A stretch of 5,996 nt of DNA. It comes from JAWPNA01 sp045402695 (lineage in GTDB: Bacteria > Acidobacteriota > Polarisedimenticolia > JACPZX01 > DASXTC01). The first letter of the stretch is position 1. Each line of letters opens with the position of its first letter. The notes below the pieces were generated by a model, which had not been told where the DNA came from, did no database searches, and worked only from the letters and a program-made list of their open reading frames with translations. Both the position numbers and the translations under genes were made by a program. Positions 4,532 through 5,996 of this stretch are shown here, one piece after another. The stretch is from contig JAWPNA010000207.1 in the NCBI GenBank assembly GCA_045402695.1, positions 1 through 5,996 of the forward strand, given 5' to 3'.

Positions 4532-5996
4532 CTGCCGCGAAACCTCTGGCCGTACCAGGAGGCCGAGAAGATCCTCAAGGCCTTCCCGGAAGCGGGCACG
4601 ATCAGTCTCGAAACCGGCTACGGTCCATCGGGGGCGCCGCACATCGGGACTTTCGCCGAGGTGGCGCGCACCACATGGGTGGGGACGGCGCTTCAGGATC
4701 TGTCCGGCAAGAGCTGGACCCTCGTCGCGTTCTCCGATGACATGGACGGGCTGAGGAAGGTGCCGCTCAACATGCCCGCCGAGGCGCTCGAGCCTCACCT
4801 GGGGAAACCTCTGTCACGCGTGCCCGATCCCTTCGGTTGCCACCCCTCCTACGCCGCGCACAACAACGCCCGGCTGCGGGAAATGCTGGATCGCTTCGGG
4901 TTCCGCTACGTCTTCAAATCGAGCCACGAGCAGTACACCAGCGGCGCGTTCAACGAAGGGCTGGCCCGCATCATGGCCCACTACGAGGCGGTGAGAGACG
5001 TCATCCTGCCGACCATCCGGGCCGAGAAACGAAGGGATTGGTCACCTTTCTTCCCAGTCTGTGAGGGCTGCGGAAAGATCAACGGGACTCGTGTGACCGG
5101 CCATGACAAGGCGCGACTTACCGTGTCGTACGTCTGCGAAGGGGAGCAAGGGGGAGCCGTCGGCGACGACCCGGCGCCCGGGGAGGAGGATGTCGGCCTG
5201 CGGCCCGGCGCCCGTGTGGGAGTCTCGGGTTGCGGACACGCGAGCGAGGTATCGATCCTGGATGGGCGCGTCAAGGTGGGCTGGAAAGTGGACTGGGCCC
5301 TGAGGTGGCATGTCCTTGGCATCCAGTACGAGATGTACGGCAAGGATCTGATCGAATCGGCCGCGCTCTCCGCCAGGATCTGCAAGGTCATCGCGGGGCC
5401 TGGCGGCGGCAGACCTCCCGTGCAGTCGTTCTACGAGATGTTTCTCGACGAGCAGGGGCGCAAGATCTCCAAGTCGGTGGGGCGCGGCCTGACGGTGGAC
5501 ACGTGGCTGTCGTACGCGCCGAAGGAGTCGATGCTCCTGTTCATCTTCAAGGATCCTCGCAAGGCAAAGAAGCTCTCGTGGGAGGTGGTGGCACGGTCGG
5601 CGGACGAGTACCTGCAGCTTTTGCAGCGGCGGTACCAGGAGACGCCGGCCAGCGACGGGACCCGCGACGAGCTGGGGTTCATCCAGCCTGAGCTGCCCGC
5701 GCGCTGCCCTTACGAGTATCCCGTCACTTTCTCGATGCTCCTCGGGTTGATCGGCGGGATCGGCGTGCCCTCCCCGGACGTGGTGATCGACTACGTCCAC
5801 CACTACAAGGGAGCGATGGCCGAAAGCGACGCCGCCCTGGAGTCGCTGGTCAACTACGCCAGCGCCTACGTTCGAGAGCAGATCCTGCCTCGGCGCGTGG
5901 CGCGGGTGCTGAGCGCGGAGGAGTCGCGCCTCGTCGGCCAGCTCGCTGACTTTCTGCGAGCTCCTCGAGAGGCGGAGGAGATCCAGACGCAGGCCT
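4532..5996 (+). CDS. lysK: Class I lysyl-tRNA synthetase, 3' end beyond window; probable CTG start
   Basis: Charges tRNA-Lys with lysine in the cytoplasm. 488 codons are visible without a stop. The protein starts LPRNLWPYQEAEKIL, as expected for the family, and continues with TGYGPSGAPHIGTF (28-41, HIGH motif as HIGT at 37-40), FSDDMDGLRKVP (67-78), RVPDPFG (96-102) and GRKISKS (309-315, KMSKS motif). A zinc-ribbon-like insert has Cys177 and Cys180, then Cys202, and GCGH at 233-236, as in archaeal-type enzymes; about 30 acidic/glycine-rich residues separate the last two. GKDL (270-273) replaces the usual GKDH. The family is usually near 520-540 residues, so only the C-terminal end should be missing. 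No ATG, GTG or TTG lies between GTG 4388, deep in the preceding gene, and the HIGH motif, so CTG 4532 behind GAGGGG is the best start. The identity is secure; the start is inferred. Confidence 0.93.
   Translation, partial: MPRNLWPYQEAEKILKAFPEAGTISLETGYGPSGAPHIGTFAEVARTTWVGTALQDLSGKSWTLVAFSDDMDGLRKVPLNMPAEALEPHLGKPLSRVPDPFGCHPSYAAHNNARLREMLDRFGFRYVFKSSHEQYTSGAFNEGLARIMAHYEAVRDVILPTIRAEKRRDWSPFFPVCEGCGKINGTRVTGHDKARLTVSYVCEGEQGGAVGDDPAPGEEDVGLRPGARVGVSGCGHASEVSILDGRVKVGWKVDWALRWHVLGIQYEMYGKDLIESAALSARICKVIAGPGGGRPPVQSFYEMFLDEQGRKISKSVGRGLTVDTWLSYAPKESMLLFIFKDPRKAKKLSWEVVARSADEYLQLLQRRYQETPASDGTRDELGFIQPELPARCPYEYPVTFSMLLGLIGGIGVPSPDVVIDYVHHYKGAMAESDAALESLVNYASAYVREQILPRRVARVLSAEESRLVGQLADFLRAPREAEEIQTQA

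Noticed and set aside
5042..5803. Minus-strand open frame of 253 codons opposite the LysRS gene
   Set aside because: The plus strand encodes the KMSKS region and zinc insert of LysRS here; the antisense frame has composition typical of a shadow.

Overview
This is a GC-rich, gene-dense bacterial stretch. The SHYR-type Ser/Thr kinase start, the class I lysyl-tRNA synthetase and the general protein style would fit an Acidobacteriota-like or related soil/sediment lineage. That placement is an inference from gene style only; nothing here is a decisive taxonomic marker.

Left half, all on the minus strand, read from right to left: a short Hanks-type Ser/Thr kinase-like protein (2677 to 1907), a tRNA-Glu(CUC) gene with an encoded CCA end (1874 to 1800), a receiver-histidine kinase-like protein (1695 to 556), and the N-terminal 173 residues of a major facilitator transporter that runs off the left edge (521 to 1). 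Both kinase-like proteins have lost residues that catalysis normally needs. The Ser/Thr kinase has HRN in place of HRD and lacks its last subdomain. The histidine kinase keeps its H box, but its receiver-like domain lacks the usual acidic and lysine residues and its ATPase N, G1 and G2 boxes are degenerate. The tRNA has a near-ideal sigma70-type promoter whose -35 box contains the kinase stop codon and whose predicted start point falls at or next to the first base of the mature tRNA.

Middle: a 296-bp divergent intergenic region (2678-2973) carries a strong, slightly imperfect inverted repeat whose arms resemble two opposed DnaA boxes.

Right half, plus strand, probably one operon: a small exported protein of unknown function (2974-3459), a protein with an unrecognised N-terminal domain and four ferredoxin-type cysteine motifs (3492-4529), and, two bases after its stop, a class I lysyl-tRNA synthetase that runs off the right edge (4532 on). 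The synthetase has no usable ATG, GTG or TTG near its N terminus. The best start is a CTG with a good ribosome binding site, so simple start-codon gene calling would miss or misplace it.

No mobile element, CRISPR array or riboswitch was seen. No single obvious novel system emerged. The main points of interest are the two catalytically degenerate kinases flanking a possibly leaderless tRNA, and the CTG-started synthetase coupled to a polyferredoxin-like gene.
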